A stretch of 64,000 nucleotides of DNA from Acidimicrobiaceae bacterium (GCA_947450115.1 CANFUE010000006.1:1-64000); one strand, 5' to 3'; counted from the first letter of the stretch, positions 46,515-62,165 are shown. Notes: a model not told the origin generated them from the letters alone. Numbers and translations: made by a program.

Positions 46515-48794
46515 TTAGCTTCTGGCAACAGGTGAAGCGAATGGTGCGTCGGTAGCTGCCATCTTGCGTTCGCCGTTCTCAAGTGCGTCGAGAACGTGAA
46601 TTGCAATGTCGGCAACTTTCACTGAGCCTTCTTCAACACCAGCAGCTTTGACACCATCGTCGAGCATGATGTAGCAGAACGGACAAGCGGTAGCAACACG
46701 ACTTGCGCCAGTGCTGATTGCTTCGCGCGCGCGCTCATCGTTCACCTTGGTGCCGATGCTTTCTTCCATCCACATGCGTGCACCACCGGCGCCACAGCAC
46801 ATACCCTTGGTGCCGTTACGTGGCATTTCCACTACTTGCACACCCTTAATGCTGCCCACCACCTTACGTGGAGCGATGTATACATCGTTATGGCGACCGA
46901 GGTAGCACGAGTCGTGATATGTAATGCGATCGTCGAGTGTTGCGTTGCTCATGTCGAGTGCACCACTACCAATGAGTTCTTCAAGTAGTTCGCTGTGGTG
47001 CACTACTTCGTAGTTGCCACCGAGTTGTGGGTACTCATTTTTCAGCGTGTTAAAGCAGTGTGGGCACTGAGTAATAATTTTCTTCACACCCATGCCGTTC
47101 AACATTTCTACGTTGGGCATTGCAAGCATTTGGAAGAGGTACTCGTTACCACTGCGGCGAGCAGAGTCGCCGGTGCACATTTCGCTCGGGCCAAGAATGG
47201 CAACGTCGATGTTGGCGCGCTTTAAGAGCTGTGCCATTGACTGCGTTACTTTTTTGTTCTTGTCGTCGAATGAACCTGCACAGCCAACCCAGTAGAGATA
47301 CTCAGCATTGAATGCTGCACCCGGGTCGACTACTTCAACGTCGAGGTCTTTGGCCCAATCGGCACGTTCGCCTTGGTTCATGCCCCATGGGTTGCCTTGG
47401 TTTTCCATGGCACGGTAGGCGTTGCCCAGTTCTGCAGGGAAGTTGCTCTCCATGAGTGAGAGGTAACGACGCATGTCGAGAATCTTGTCGAGAATTTCAA
47501 TGTTGACGGGGCAAATTTCATCGCACGCTTTGCATGAGGTGCAGGCCCATACTTCTTCTGCGCTAATGCGCTCAAAGACCGAGTTGCTGCCAACGGTGAT
47601 GTCACTCACGGTGCCAAGTGGTGGCGACACGCGCCCGCCTTCAGCGTGTGCTGCAGTGGCGGCCATGACTTCGCCGACTTTCAAAACAATTTCACGCGGG
47701 TCGAGTGGTTTACCGGTGGCATGCGCTGGGCACACACTGGTGCAACGACCGCACATGGTGCAGGCGTCGGTGTCGAGGAGTTGTTTCCACGTGAAGTCTT
47801 CAATGAGTGATGCGCCAAATGATTCCAAACCAGTTTCGGTGAGGTTTGGCATTGCCTTCATTGCACCCTTCGGACGCTCACGATCTTTCAAATACATGTT
47901 GAGCGGAGAAGTGAAAATATGGCGCAACATGGTGATGGGCAACAAAGCAAGGAATGCGATGAACGACAACACGTGGCTAACCCACAACACTTGGTGCCAT
48001 GTTTCTAAGTTGCCAGCACTTGCATTTTTGAACAATTGCGCGATGGGGTAACCAACAAAGCTCCATTTTTCGTAACCCATGTTGAGGCCAGATGCTTGCT
48101 CTTGTGCAATGCGTAATGCTTCTGCACCAAAGCCCGTGATGCCAATGGCGAGCAACACGCCGAGAATGGCAGCGTGCTCTGGTTTTGTTTTAATGCGAAT
48201 GCGGTACGGGCGTTGCACGTAACGGCGCACAATGGCCCACAACACACCAACGGTAAACACCACACCAGCAAGGTCACCCACAAGTGCATAGGCCTGGTAT
48301 GTACGGCCGTGCAAGAACTTCAAACTCTCGGGCAGTTGGTGATCAATTTCCAAAACGGTGGTAACACCCAAAAGCACCATGAACCCGAAGTAGATCATGG
48401 AGTGCATGAGGCCTGCTGCTGAGTCGCGCAACAACGTGCGCATGTAGACACCGGAGCGATAGTCGGCTAAGCGACGCTTCGCATTTTTTGGTGTGGTGCG
48501 ACGGCGGTCGGATGTGCCGCGTTCCCAGTTGCGAATGCGGTCGGCGAAGCGCAATGAGCCCCACACGATGAGCATGGGAATAATGGAATAGAACGCTGCT
48601 TGGAAGGGGCCAGGTATGCCACCAAAAACTTCGCGTGAAACGGCGGAGTCACCGTGCCATTTGGTGAACTGCGGAATGACTCCGGAGACCAAGGTAAAAG
48701 CGCCAACGCCAACGCCAATGGCGATGGAGAGTTGATGCGGCTTAAAGCGACGCGGTGTTGACGAGGTGCTGGGGTTCTGTGGTGCTGAAGTCAT
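46515..48794 (-). CDS. HDR-like membrane (Fe-S)-binding reductase
   Basis: CTMCGRCTSVCPAHATGKPLDPR; CTSCKACDEICPVNIEILD; CCG domains CPHCFNTL...YHDSCYLGRHN, MCCGAGGARMW; N-terminal TM region. Confidence 0.9.
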   Translation of the reverse strand: MTSAPQNPSTSSTPRRFKPHQLSIAIGVGVGAFTLVSGVIPQFTKWHGDSAVSREVFGGIPGPFQAAFYSIIPMLIVWGSLRFADRIRNWERGTSDRRRTTPKNAKRRLADYRSGVYMRTLLRDSAAGLMHSMIYFGFMVLLGVTTVLEIDHQLPESLKFLHGRTYQAYALVGDLAGVVFTVGVLWAIVRRYVQRPYRIRIKTKPEHAAILGVLLAIGITGFGAEALRIAQEQASGLNMGYEKWSFVGYPIAQLFKNASAGNLETWHQVLWVSHVLSFIAFLALLPITMLRHIFTSPLNMYLKDRERPKGAMKAMPNLTETGLESFGASLIEDFTWKQLLDTDACTMCGRCTSVCPAHATGKPLDPREIVLKVGEVMAATAAHAEGGRVSPPLGTVSDITVGSNSVFERISAEEVWACTSCKACDEICPVNIEILDKILDMRRYLSLMESNFPAELGNAYRAMENQGNPWGMNQGERADWAKDLDVEVVDPGAAFNAEYLYWVGCAGSFDDKNKKVTQSMAQLLKRANIDVAILGPSEMCTGDSARRSGNEYLFQMLAMPNVEMLNGMGVKKIITQCPHCFNTLKNEYPQLGGNYEVVHHSELLEELIGSGALDMSNATLDDRITYHDSCYLGRHNDVYIAPRKVVGSIKGVQVVEMPRNGTKGMCCGAGGARMWMEESIGTKVNDERAREAISTGASRVATACPFCYIMLDDGVKAAGVEEGSVKVADIAIHVLDALENGERKMAATDAPFASPVARS

Positions 48795-48817
48795 AGCACC
48801 ATATAACTTAGTTGCTA

Positions 48818-49249
48818 TCAGCCGTAGTGAGCACGGTCTAGATCACGAATGCGGGTGGCAAGAGCTGCCAACAACTTGTGAGCCATAGCCGGAACTTCAT
48901 CGATGACCGCGAAAAGATGGCGGGCATCAACGACGAGGAGTTCACAATCGGTATCGCACACCACAGTGGCGGTGCGTGAGCCGCGGTCGAGGAGCGAGAG
49001 CTCGCCAACAATGGCGCCTGCTTGCACGGTGGCAATTTTTTTCCCGTTGCGCTTCACTGTGGCAGAACCACTGAGCAACACGAAGGCCTGCTTACCAGCA
49101 GTGCCTTGGGTGATGATGGTGGTGCCAGCAACCATGTTGATGCGGTCGGCGGCTTTGGCAATTTTGCCAAGGTCGCGAGTGCTGCATGCAGAGAACAAGG
49201 GAACTTGTGCGAGATATTGGAGCGGTGTTTTCTTTGAAGCCATGACCAC
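48818..49249 (-). CDS. Cyclic-nucleotide-binding domain protein
   Basis: LAQVPLFSACSTRDLGKIAKAADRI...GELSLLDRGSRTATVVCDTDCELLVVD; no HTH visible. Confidence 0.85.
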   Translation of the reverse strand: MVMASKKTPLQYLAQVPLFSACSTRDLGKIAKAADRINMVAGTTIITQGTAGKQAFVLLSGSATVKRNGKKIATVQAGAIVGELSLLDRGSRTATVVCDTDCELLVVDARHLFAVIDEVPAMAHKLLAALATRIRDLDRAHYG

Positions 49250-49261
49250 AGCCTAAACCAA

Positions 49262-50005
49262 TTATTTGGATTGGTTTGCCACGGCGGCTGCTGCCTGGGC
49301 AATTGCGTCAGCGTCACCTAAGTAAGTGACGTCGCTCACTTTCATGGCAGAAGTAAAGGTGTACTTGCGTGGCACGCCAGTTGGCACATTCAATTCTGCA
49401 ATGGCTGCTTCACTAATGTCTTCCAAATACATAATGAGTGCGCGCAAGCTATTGCCATGCGCAACTACTAAAACATTCATATTTGCCTGTAATTGAGGCA
49501 CAATTTCCGTATTCCAGTAGGGAAGAACGCGGGCCACAACATCTTTCAAACATTCAGTGGCAGGAAGATCTTGCGGTGCAATGAAGCGATACCGCGCATC
49601 GTTCACCGGATGCTCGGGGTTTGTGGTGTCGACTGGTGGCGGAGGCGTGTCGTAACTCCGACGCCATAAGTTGGTTTGTTCTGCGCCGTGTAGTTCAGTT
49701 GTCGCCTTTTTATCGAGACCTTGAAGCGCACCATAATGACGTTCATTTAATTGCCAGTGACGTTGCAGCGGCAGCCATATTTGGTCCATTGCCTCCAAGG
49801 CCAAGTTGCAGGTGCGCACCGCGCGAGTGAGGAGGCTGGTGTGGGCGAAGTCGAACACCAGACCTTCTTTTTTCATGAGGGTCCCTGCGGCCGCAGCTTC
49901 GCTTTCGCCAAGGGCCGTGAGTTCCACATCGTGCCAGCCCGTGAACAAATTCAGTTTGTTCCACGTGCTTTGACCGTGGCGAAGAAGGACGAGCGTTCCA
50001 GTCAT
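49262..50005 (-). CDS. gpmA: 2,3-bisphosphoglycerate-dependent phosphoglycerate mutase
   Basis: TLVLLRHGQSTWNKLNLFTGWHDVELTALGESEA; NERHYGALQGLDK; VVAHGNSLRALIMYLE. Confidence 0.96.
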   Translation of the reverse strand: MTGTLVLLRHGQSTWNKLNLFTGWHDVELTALGESEAAAAGTLMKKEGLVFDFAHTSLLTRAVRTCNLALEAMDQIWLPLQRHWQLNERHYGALQGLDKKATTELHGAEQTNLWRRSYDTPPPPVDTTNPEHPVNDARYRFIAPQDLPATECLKDVVARVLPYWNTEIVPQLQANMNVLVVAHGNSLRALIMYLEDISEAAIAELNVPTGVPRKYTFTSAMKVSDVTYLGDADAIAQAAAAVANQSK

Positions 50006-50126
50006 AAGGAAATGGTACGACCAACCGAGCACAGCACACCAAATAGTCAAGTACTTAAGTCACCTTCACTCAACATTTATACTTTTTCTTCCGCTCGAGT
50101 TGTGGATAACTCAGAACTCCTCTAAT

Positions 50127-50147
50127 CTTGAGTACAAGTCACTAAGG
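50127..50147. promoter_or_regulatory. HAIR-like HspR operator upstream of dnaK
   Basis: CTTGAGT-ACAAGTC-ACTAAGG: exact left half and N7 spacing of CTTGAGT-N7-ACTCAAG, imperfect right half. Confidence 0.6.
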
Positions 50148-50221
50148 ATCCTGTATCACCCCCCGATACAGAGTCTTTTGTGCCCGACATATCACTCTTT
50201 CAAGAAAAAGGAACCCCCACC

Positions 50222-52057
50222 ATGGCAAAAGCAGTCGGTATCGACCTTGGCACCACAAACTCCGTTGTTTCCGTTTTGGAAGCCGGCGACCCTGTGGTCA
50301 TCCCCAACTCAGAAGGTGCCCGCACCACACCGTCGGTTGTGGCATTTTCAAAAACTGGTGAAGTACTGGTGGGCGAAGTTGCCAAGCGCCAGGCCATCAC
50401 CAACCCCGATCGCACCTTTCGTTCAGTGAAGCGCCACATGGGCGAGAACTGGAAGACCCCCGATATCGATGGCAAGCAGTACACACCACAAGAAATCAGC
50501 GCCCGCACACTCATGAAGTTGAAGCGCGACGCCGAGGCGTACCTGGGCGATACCGTCACGCAAGCTGTTATTACCGTTCCTGCGTACTTCGACGATGCAC
50601 AACGCACTGCAACAAAAGAAGCAGGGCAAATCGCTGGTCTTGAAGTGTTGCGTATTATCAACGAACCAACCGCTGCAGCTTTGGCATACGGCCTCGACAA
50701 AGGCGGCGAAGACGAAACCGTTTTGGTATTCGACCTTGGTGGCGGAACCTTCGACGTGAGCGTTTTGGAAATTGGCGACGGTGTGTTTGAAGTAAAGAGC
50801 ACACACGGCGACACCGTTCTAGGTGGTGACGATTGGGACCAACGCATTATCGATTGGCTCGTTTCGCAATTTAAGAGCGCACATGGTGTTGACCTTGCAC
50901 AAGATCGCATGGCGAAACAGCGTCTGCAAGAAGCTGCTGAAAAAGCAAAAATTGAATTGTCACAAGTACAGCAAACACAAATCAACTTGCCGTTCATTAC
51001 GGCAACTGCAGAAGGCCCACTTCACCTCGACGAAACATTGTCACGTTCAAAATTCCAGGAAATGACATCAGACCTCATTGAGCGTTGCCGTATTCCTTTT
51101 GAACAAGCAATCAAAGACGCTGGTTTGTCAAAGGGACAAATCAACCACGTCATCTTGGTTGGCGGTTCAACTCGCATGCCAGCCGTACAAGACCTCGTGC
51201 AGTCACTCACCGGGAAAGAGCCGAACAAGTCGGTGAACCCCGACGAAGTGGTCGCCATTGGTGCAGCTGTTCAAGCAGGCGTGTTGAAGGGCGATGTAAA
51301 GGATGTATTGCTCCTCGACGTCACACCGTTGTCATTGGGCATTGAAACCAAGGGCGGCGTCATGACGAAGCTCATCGAGCGCAACACCACTATTCCTACA
51401 CGTCGTACCGAAGTGTTCACCACTGCAGAAGACATGCAGCCATCGGTAGAAATTCACGTGTTGCAAGGTGAGCGCGAAATGGCGCAGTACAACAAGACTC
51501 TGGGCAAATTCCAACTTGTTGACTTGCCACCAGCACCACGTGGCGTACCGCAAATTGAAGTGACCTTCGATATCGATGCCAACGGTATTGTGCATGTATC
51601 AGCGAAAGACCGCGCTACTTCAAAAGAGCAGTCAATGACCATTACTGGTCAATCTGCCCACGACAAAGAAACCATCAACCAAATGGTGAAAGATGCCGAA
51701 GTGCACGCTGAAGAAGATCGTCAGCGCCGTGCAGAAGCAGAGGTGCGCAACAATGCCGACTCTTTGGTGTATCAAACCGAAAAAGTTTTGCGCGAGCAAG
51801 GCGAAAAGGTTTCTGCCGAAGAAAAGTCTGCTGTGGAAGAACCACTTGCCGAGTTGAAAACCAGCCTTGCTGGCACCGACAACGAGGCCATTAAAGCCGC
51901 TACTGAAAAACTGATGACAGCCAGCCAGGCCTTTAGTCAGAAGTTGTACGAGGCAGCTGCCCGCGACACCAACGCCGAAGGAACTTCAGCAAGTGGCCAA
52001 AGTGGTGCAACAAACGATGATGACATCGTTGATGCCGAAATTGTTGACGAGAAGTAA
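50222..52057 (+). CDS. dnaK: Chaperone DnaK
   Basis: [38 protein letters not shown]. Confidence 0.99.
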   Translation: MAKAVGIDLGTTNSVVSVLEAGDPVVIPNSEGARTTPSVVAFSKTGEVLVGEVAKRQAITNPDRTFRSVKRHMGENWKTPDIDGKQYTPQEISARTLMKLKRDAEAYLGDTVTQAVITVPAYFDDAQRTATKEAGQIAGLEVLRIINEPTAAALAYGLDKGGEDETVLVFDLGGGTFDVSVLEIGDGVFEVKSTHGDTVLGGDDWDQRIIDWLVSQFKSAHGVDLAQDRMAKQRLQEAAEKAKIELSQVQQTQINLPFITATAEGPLHLDETLSRSKFQEMTSDLIERCRIPFEQAIKDAGLSKGQINHVILVGGSTRMPAVQDLVQSLTGKEPNKSVNPDEVVAIGAAVQAGVLKGDVKDVLLLDVTPLSLGIETKGGVMTKLIERNTTIPTRRTEVFTTAEDMQPSVEIHVLQGEREMAQYNKTLGKFQLVDLPPAPRGVPQIEVTFDIDANGIVHVSAKDRATSKEQSMTITGQSAHDKETINQMVKDAEVHAEEDRQRRAEAEVRNNADSLVYQTEKVLREQGEKVSAEEKSAVEEPLAELKTSLAGTDNEAIKAATEKLMTASQAFSQKLYEAAARDTNAEGTSASGQSGATNDDDIVDAEIVDEK

Positions 52058-52065
52058 TTCGCAAC

Positions 52066-52569
52066 ATGACCAACGAGAACGAAGAGTTTCTACCGGAAAG
52101 CGATGTCAGCATTACCGATGCTGACATCGCTGAAATCATCGAGCACGATATTGATGCACTCGTCGCCGAGCGTGATTCTTTCAAAGACATCGCTTTGCGT
52201 TTGCAGGCCGACTTCGAGAACTATCGCAAGCGTGTTGTTGCGCAACAAGCCGATGAAATCGATAGGTCAACAGGAAAACTTGTAGAAGGTTTGTTGCCAG
52301 TGCTCGATGCATGTGAAGCCGCTTTTGCTCATGGTGCTACAGGTGTAGAACCCGTATGGTCGTCATTACTTGGCGTGTTGCAAAAGCAAGGCTTAGAAGT
52401 ATTGAACCTAGAAGGCCAACCTTTCGACCCAGCAACTGCTGAAGCAGTAATGCACGAACCATCTGAAGACGGTTCAAGTGACGGGCCAGTAGTGGTGGAA
52501 GTGTTGCGCAGTGGCTACCAGTGGAAGGGCCGCGTATTGCGCGCTGCCATGGTGAAGGTGCGGGGCTAA
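52066..52569 (+). CDS. grpE: Nucleotide exchange factor GrpE
   Basis: LRLQADFENYRKRV; between dnaK and dnaJ; HEPSEDGSSDGPVVVEVLRSGYQWKGRVLRAAMVKV. Confidence 0.95.
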   Translation: MTNENEEFLPESDVSITDADIAEIIEHDIDALVAERDSFKDIALRLQADFENYRKRVVAQQADEIDRSTGKLVEGLLPVLDACEAAFAHGATGVEPVWSSLLGVLQKQGLEVLNLEGQPFDPATAEAVMHEPSEDGSSDGPVVVEVLRSGYQWKGRVLRAAMVKVRG

Positions 52570-52572
52570 ACA

Positions 52573-53679
52573 ATGACCGCGCAACGTGAGTGGTTTGAAA
52601 AGGACTACTACGCCGTTCTTGGTGTGTCGCAAAGTGCAACACCCAAAGAAGTAACGAAGGCGTATCGCAAACTTGCGCGCGAATTACACCCCGATGCCAA
52701 CCCCGATAACCCGAAAGCGGAAGACCGCTTCAAAGAAGTGTCGACTGCTTACGACGTATTAGGCGACGAAAAGAAACGCAAAGAATACGACGAAGTACGC
52801 GCTGCGGGCCCCATGGGTTTTGGCGGTGGCGGCCCCGGTGGCCAAGGCGGATTCCGTTTTGATTCCGGTGGCGACATGGGCGATCTTCTTGGCCAAATGT
52901 TTGGCCGTGGTGGAGGGCGTAGTGGGCGTGGCCAACGTGGCGGCCCGCAACGCGGAAGCGATATTGAAGCCGCACTCACACTCGACTTCACCGATGCCGC
53001 ACATGGAATAACCACCACATTGCACCTCACTTCTGAAGCAGTGTGCTCGGGTTGCCAAGGTTCTGGCGCACGTGCTGGCACCACACCTCAAGCATGTTCG
53101 CAATGTGGCGGGCGTGGAGCAGTCGATTCCAACCAGGGGGTGTTTTCTTTTTCCTCACCGTGCCCGCGTTGTCAGGGAAAAGGCACGACTATTGAGTACC
53201 CATGTGGTTCATGCCGCGGGTCGGGCCGCGAACATCGTGCACGTGAAGTAAAGGTCCGCATTCCTGCAGGCGTCGATAATGGTCAACGCATTCGTTTGAA
53301 GGGTCGTGGCGCACCAGGGCACAATGGCGGCCCAGCTGGCGACTTGCTCGTGGAATGCAAAGTGATGCCGCATGCAACTTTTTCTCGTGACGGGGTGAAC
53401 TTGTTAGTACATGTTCCTGTTGCGTACCACCAAGCAGTGCTCGGTAGCGAAGTGTCGGTGCCCACACTCGACGGCTCTTCCGTGATGTTGAAAATTAAAA
53501 GCGGCACTCAGTCGGGCAGTAAGCATCGAGTGAAAGGCCGCGGTATTGAAACCACTTCAAAAACTGGCGACCTCATTGTGACGATTGATGTTCACATACC
53601 GACCAAAGTGAGCAAAGAAGAACGCGAGATTATTGAACAACTCGCCGAGTTACACAACACCAGTGACAAGGTGAAATAA
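52573..53679 (+). CDS. dnaJ: Chaperone DnaJ
   Basis: DYYAVLGVSQSATPKEVTKAYRKLARELHPDANP; four CxxCxGxG repeats. Confidence 0.98.
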   Translation: MTAQREWFEKDYYAVLGVSQSATPKEVTKAYRKLARELHPDANPDNPKAEDRFKEVSTAYDVLGDEKKRKEYDEVRAAGPMGFGGGGPGGQGGFRFDSGGDMGDLLGQMFGRGGGRSGRGQRGGPQRGSDIEAALTLDFTDAAHGITTTLHLTSEAVCSGCQGSGARAGTTPQACSQCGGRGAVDSNQGVFSFSSPCPRCQGKGTTIEYPCGSCRGSGREHRAREVKVRIPAGVDNGQRIRLKGRGAPGHNGGPAGDLLVECKVMPHATFSRDGVNLLVHVPVAYHQAVLGSEVSVPTLDGSSVMLKIKSGTQSGSKHRVKGRGIETTSKTGDLIVTIDVHIPTKVSKEEREIIEQLAELHNTSDKVK

Positions 53680-53681
53680 CC

Positions 53682-54089
53682 ATGGCACCGCGGCGTACTG
53701 ATGGTGTTCCAGTGGAAACGGTCTATGTCATTTCCGTTGCTGCAGAACTTGCTGGTGTGCACCCACAAACATTGCGTATATATGAGCGACGTGGGCTCGT
53801 TACACCGGGTCGCACCTCAGGTGGTAACAGGCGTTACAGCGAGGCCGACATTGCTCGTTTAAAGCGCGTTGCCGAATTAGCAGCTGAAGGTATGAACCTC
53901 GAGGGCATTCGCCACGTCATGCAACTCGAAGATGAAATTGCACAGTTGCGCGCTCTCGTTGTGCAACTTCAAGAACAACTCACTGGCAGAACCTCAACTG
54001 AAGTTTTACGCGGCGAGCTGGTGCCACTGCGTCAAGCAGTTGCCGTGTTCCGCGAACGTCCGAGCATATTTAACAAGGACAGGTACTAA
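53682..54089 (+). CDS. hspR: HspR, MerR-type heat-shock repressor
   Basis: [50 protein letters not shown]. Confidence 0.95.
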   Translation: MAPRRTDGVPVETVYVISVAAELAGVHPQTLRIYERRGLVTPGRTSGGNRRYSEADIARLKRVAELAAEGMNLEGIRHVMQLEDEIAQLRALVVQLQEQLTGRTSTEVLRGELVPLRQAVAVFRERPSIFNKDRY

Positions 54090-54091
54090 GA

Positions 54092-56587
54092 GTGGCAATT
54101 GACCCAAAGAAGTGGACCGCAAAAACTCAAGAAGCTGTTGCAGCAACACTCGATGATGCTCGTGGGCGCAGTAACCCAGAAATCACACCCGACCATCTCA
54201 TGTCTGCCCTGTTACGTCAAGACGGCACCATTGTCCCTGGCATTTTGCAAAAGCTTGGTGTTGCTCCTTTGATGCTGCGCAACACGGCCGATGAGGCTGT
54301 GAGTAAATTGCCTCACGCATATGGCAGCGAAGAGCCACGGATGAACCGTGAACTCAGCAATGTTTTTGAAAATGCCGACAAACTACGCACCGACCTTCAT
54401 GACGACTACTTGTCGGTCGAACATCTTCTCCTTGCCATGAACCAGCGCGTAGGTATTGGTAGCGAAGAAATGCTGCAAGCACTGCGCGAAGTGCGCGGTT
54501 CACATCGCGTGACCTCGCAAAACCCTGAAGAGCAGTTTCAAGCATTAGAAAAATATGGTCTCGACCTCACTGCCCGTGCACGTGAAGGAAAAATCGACCC
54601 CGTCATTGGCCGCGATGAAGAAATTCGCCGTGTCATTCAAGTGCTGTCGCGGCGTACCAAAAATAACCCTGTACTCATTGGTGAACCAGGTGTAGGTAAA
54701 ACAGCAATTGTTGAAGGCCTAGCGCGCCGTATTGCCGATGGCGATGTGCCCGAAGGTTTGAAACACAAGCGTCTTATTTCTCTCGACATTGCCTCGATGG
54801 TTGCTGGAGCAAAATATCGCGGAGAGTTCGAAGAGCGTTTGAAAGCTGTGCTCAAGGAAATCACCGACGCACAGGGCGATGTCATTACCTTTGTCGACGA
54901 AATGCACACGTTGGTCGGTGCTGGTGGTGCAGAAGGCGCCATGGACGCTGGCAACATGATTAAGCCGATGTTGGCGCGCGGCGAACTGCGCATGATTGGC
55001 GCCACCACACTCGATGAGTTTCGTAAGCATATTGAAAAAGACGCGGCGCTCGAGCGCAGGTTCCAACAGGTGTATGTAGGTGAGCCAAGTGTGGAAGACA
55101 CCATTGCCATTTTGCGCGGTCTGAAAGAACGCTACGAAGTGCACCATGGTGTGCGTATTCAAGACAGCGCACTGGTGAGTGCCGCGGTGTTGTCGAACCG
55201 GTATCTCACCAACCGCTTCTTACCCGATAAGGCCATTGACCTTGTTGATGAAGCCGCCAGCAAACTTCGTATTGAAATTGATTCGCTTCCTACGGAGATT
55301 GACGTGGTCGACCGGCGGATTTTGCAATTAGAAATTGAACGTGTTGCTCTCGATAAAGAAACCGATGCGGTATCGCGGGAACGTCTTGATGCAATTCATG
55401 AAGAGCTCGACCGTTTACAAGAGCAAACCGATGAAATGAAAGTGCATTGGAATGCCGAGAAGGAAGCCATCGCTGCCATTCGTACTTTGAAAGAAGAACT
55501 TGAAGCGTTGCGTTCGGCAGTAGAGCGTGAAACAGACCTCGCCAAAGCGGCAGAAATTAGTTACGGCCGCATTCCTGAACTCGAGCGCCGCATTACTGGC
55601 GCCACTGAGCATCTCAATACTTTGCAACTGGGCAACCGCATGTTGAAAGAAGAAGTAGACGCCGAAGATATTGCTGAGGTCGTGGGCAAATGGACGGGTG
55701 TTCCCGTGAGCCGCTTGCTTGAAGGTGAAATGAGCAAGTTGGTGTTGCTGGAAGGTCTGCTGCACAATCGTGTCATTGGTCAAGATGCAGCAGTAACTGC
55801 AGTTGCCAATGCAGTGCGTCGCAGTCGTGCGGGTTTGTCTGACCCGAACCGCCCCATTGGTTCATTTATGTTCTTGGGGCCAACTGGTGTGGGTAAAACA
55901 GAACTCGCTCGTGCCCTTGCCGAATTCCTCTTCGACGATGAGCGCGCCATGGTGCGCATCGACATGGCCGAATACATGGAGAAGTTTTCCGTGAGCCGCC
56001 TTGTAGGTGCTCCTCCGGGGTATGTGGGTTATGAAGAAGGTGGGCAACTCACCGAAGCAGTGCGTCGTCGCCCCTACAGCGTGGTGTTGCTCGATGAAAT
56101 TGAAAAAGCTCACCCCGAAGTGTTCAATATTTTGTTGCAAGTGCTCGACGATGGGCGTCTCACCGATGGCCAAGGCCGCACGGTGGACTTCACCAACGTG
56201 GTGCTCATTATGACGAGCAACTTGCCTGGTGACCCGCTGGAATTTTTCCGACCCGAGTTCATTAACCGTGTTGACGACATTGTGCGTTTCCGTTCACTCA
56301 CCCAAGACGACCTTGGTGCCATTGTCGACATTCAGTTGCAACACCTCATTGCTCGCATGGCCGACCGCCGCATTACTTTGGCAGTTACTCCCGAAGCGCG
56401 TTTGTTACTTGCCGAAAAGGGATACGACCCCAGTTATGGTGCGCGCCCGTTGAAGCGACTCATTCAACGCGAAATTGCCGACAAAGCAGCGGTGCTCATT
56501 CTTGAAGGCAAAGCAGTTGAAGATTCGACCGTGCTAGTTACTGCGAACAACGGTGAACTCGACGTGCAATTACAAGTGAGTGTGTAG
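54092..56587 (+). CDS. clpB: ATP-dependent chaperone ClpB
   Basis: [118 protein letters not shown]. Confidence 0.97.
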   Translation: MAIDPKKWTAKTQEAVAATLDDARGRSNPEITPDHLMSALLRQDGTIVPGILQKLGVAPLMLRNTADEAVSKLPHAYGSEEPRMNRELSNVFENADKLRTDLHDDYLSVEHLLLAMNQRVGIGSEEMLQALREVRGSHRVTSQNPEEQFQALEKYGLDLTARAREGKIDPVIGRDEEIRRVIQVLSRRTKNNPVLIGEPGVGKTAIVEGLARRIADGDVPEGLKHKRLISLDIASMVAGAKYRGEFEERLKAVLKEITDAQGDVITFVDEMHTLVGAGGAEGAMDAGNMIKPMLARGELRMIGATTLDEFRKHIEKDAALERRFQQVYVGEPSVEDTIAILRGLKERYEVHHGVRIQDSALVSAAVLSNRYLTNRFLPDKAIDLVDEAASKLRIEIDSLPTEIDVVDRRILQLEIERVALDKETDAVSRERLDAIHEELDRLQEQTDEMKVHWNAEKEAIAAIRTLKEELEALRSAVERETDLAKAAEISYGRIPELERRITGATEHLNTLQLGNRMLKEEVDAEDIAEVVGKWTGVPVSRLLEGEMSKLVLLEGLLHNRVIGQDAAVTAVANAVRRSRAGLSDPNRPIGSFMFLGPTGVGKTELARALAEFLFDDERAMVRIDMAEYMEKFSVSRLVGAPPGYVGYEEGGQLTEAVRRRPYSVVLLDEIEKAHPEVFNILLQVLDDGRLTDGQGRTVDFTNVVLIMTSNLPGDPLEFFRPEFINRVDDIVRFRSLTQDDLGAIVDIQLQHLIARMADRRITLAVTPEARLLLAEKGYDPSYGARPLKRLIQREIADKAAVLILEGKAVEDSTVLVTANNGELDVQLQVSV

Positions 56588-56591
56588 AAAT

Positions 56592-57049
56592 TTAGCCGAG
56601 GGCAATTTTTACAGCAGCGGAAACACGTGAGCCATCGGCACCCGTGCCAACGCGTTCACGAACAGCTTTCACCACAACTCCCATTGCCTTGCCACCGGTT
56701 GCGCCGGCAGCAGCAGCTTTGGCTGCTTCTTCTTGCACAATTGCAGTGAGTTCTTCATCGCTCATGGCAGCAGGAAGATAACGCTCAATAATTGCGTACT
56801 CAGAGCGCTCTTTTTCAGCGGCTTCATTACGACCATTGTCGGCATAAATTTGTGCCGCTTCAGTGCGCTTTTTTCCTTCTGCAAGAAGAACGGCCATTAC
56901 TTGGTCATCAGACAACACCACTGCTTCGTCGCCAGCAACTTCAGCGTTCATTACTGCTGCAATGACCATGCGCAAAGTAGACACAGTTGCTTCATCGCGT
57001 GCCTTCATGGCAGTAGTGAGGTCTGCTTTCAATGTTTCTCTTAATGAAC

Positions 57050-57053
<4 letters not shown>
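56592..57053 (-). CDS. GatB/YqeY domain protein
   Basis: LKADLTTAMKARDEATVSTLRMVIAAV; GGKAMGVVVKAVRERVGTGADGSRVSAAVK. Confidence 0.93.
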
Positions 57054-61051
<3,998 letters not shown>

Positions 61052-61057
<6 letters not shown>

Positions 61058-61528
61058 TTCGTCGCGGTTAATGCCTGCACGCTTCAGCACGTTGGGCTGT
61101 ACACCCATTTCTTGCCATGCGGAATACGTAATGCCGTTGCGTTGTGAGTAGACAGCAGCAATTTTTACGAACTGATTTTCTAATTTTGCAAAATCTGAGC
61201 CCAGTTGCTTCGTGGCTAACTCGGCGGTGAGGTTCATGCGTTCTTGTGTGAGACGCAACTTCACAATGGCGTCGGCAGTGGTGAGTTCTTTTTGAATAGC
61301 AGCAAGGCGCTTGGTAATGGAGTCGGCAGTGCGCTTACGACCACGTTTTGGCTTGTTGGCTTCCACAATTTCGAGGTACATGCGAATAATGCGACCCTCG
61401 GTACGACCCTGGGCCAAAGCGTCTTTGTGCTTCGTGCTCATTGCCTTTTTGGTGGACTTTGAGGCGGCCTTTTTGGCGGTGGCTTTCTTCACGGCCTTTT
61501 TGGCAGGCGTTCCTTTTGTTGCATTCAC
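61052..61528 (-). CDS. Uncharacterised protein with Lys/Ala-rich (histone H1-like) N-terminus
   Basis: NATKGTPAKKAVKKATAKKAASKSTKKAMSTKHKDALAQGRTEGRIIRMYLEIVEANKPKRGRKRTADS...; GTG start, overlaps purB 3' end convergently. Confidence 0.65.
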
Positions 61529-61562
61529 GTTACAAAAGATATCGGGTATGTACGGTAGAGCC

Positions 61563-62156
61563 ATGAATGTGCCCGTAAATTCTGAAAATAGTCCACTTCC
61601 CCCACTTGACCCCGCTCGCCACGCTTTGCGTGAACATGTCATGACGCACGCCATCAAGCGAGGTGACTTCACCTTGAAGTCGGGCCGCAAGAGTTCCTGG
61701 TTCCTCGACACCAAGCAAACTGCATGTCGCCCCGATGGCATTGTGCTCGTCACCAATGTGGCATTGTCATTTTTCCCCGCTGAAGCAACAGCGATTGGCG
61801 GTCTCACTATGGGCGCCGACCCAGTTGCATATGGCATCGCCGCCGTTGCTGCTACACGTGCCATCAACCTTCGTAGTTTTAGTGTACGAAAAGAATCTAA
61901 AGATCACGGTGTGACGGGTCGTATTGCGGGCGCACTGCAACCTGGCGACAAAGTGATCATTACCGAAGACACGGTTACCCGCGGCACGTCACTCTTTGAA
62001 GCGGTCGACGCCGTACGCGACTTTGGTGCTGAAGTCGTTCTCATCACTGTCATTGTTGACCGCGGAGGCACCTGCGCAGCCATGGCCGCCGAAGCGGGTA
62101 TTCGTTATGAACCGATGCTGGTGGCACCCGACTTAGGTTTTGACTTCGGCAGCTGA
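61563..62156 (+). CDS. pyrE: Orotate phosphoribosyltransferase
   Basis: GDFTLKSGRKSSWFLDTKQTACRPDG; VIITEDTVTRGTSLFEAVDAV. Confidence 0.95.
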   Translation: MNVPVNSENSPLPPLDPARHALREHVMTHAIKRGDFTLKSGRKSSWFLDTKQTACRPDGIVLVTNVALSFFPAEATAIGGLTMGADPVAYGIAAVAATRAINLRSFSVRKESKDHGVTGRIAGALQPGDKVIITEDTVTRGTSLFEAVDAVRDFGAEVVLITVIVDRGGTCAAMAAEAGIRYEPMLVAPDLGFDFGS

Positions 62157-62165
62157 CTATAAAAA

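Noticed and set aside
47780-47800. parS-like ttgtttccacgtgaagt
   Set aside because: Spacing and right arm do not match the 16-bp palindrome; lies inside a conserved CDS.
49955-49972. parS-like half site ttgttccacgtgctt
   Set aside because: Only the left half matches; inside gpmA.
50200-50997. 265-aa minus-strand ORF opposite dnaK
   Set aside because: Antisense shadow of dnaK; no recognisable domain.
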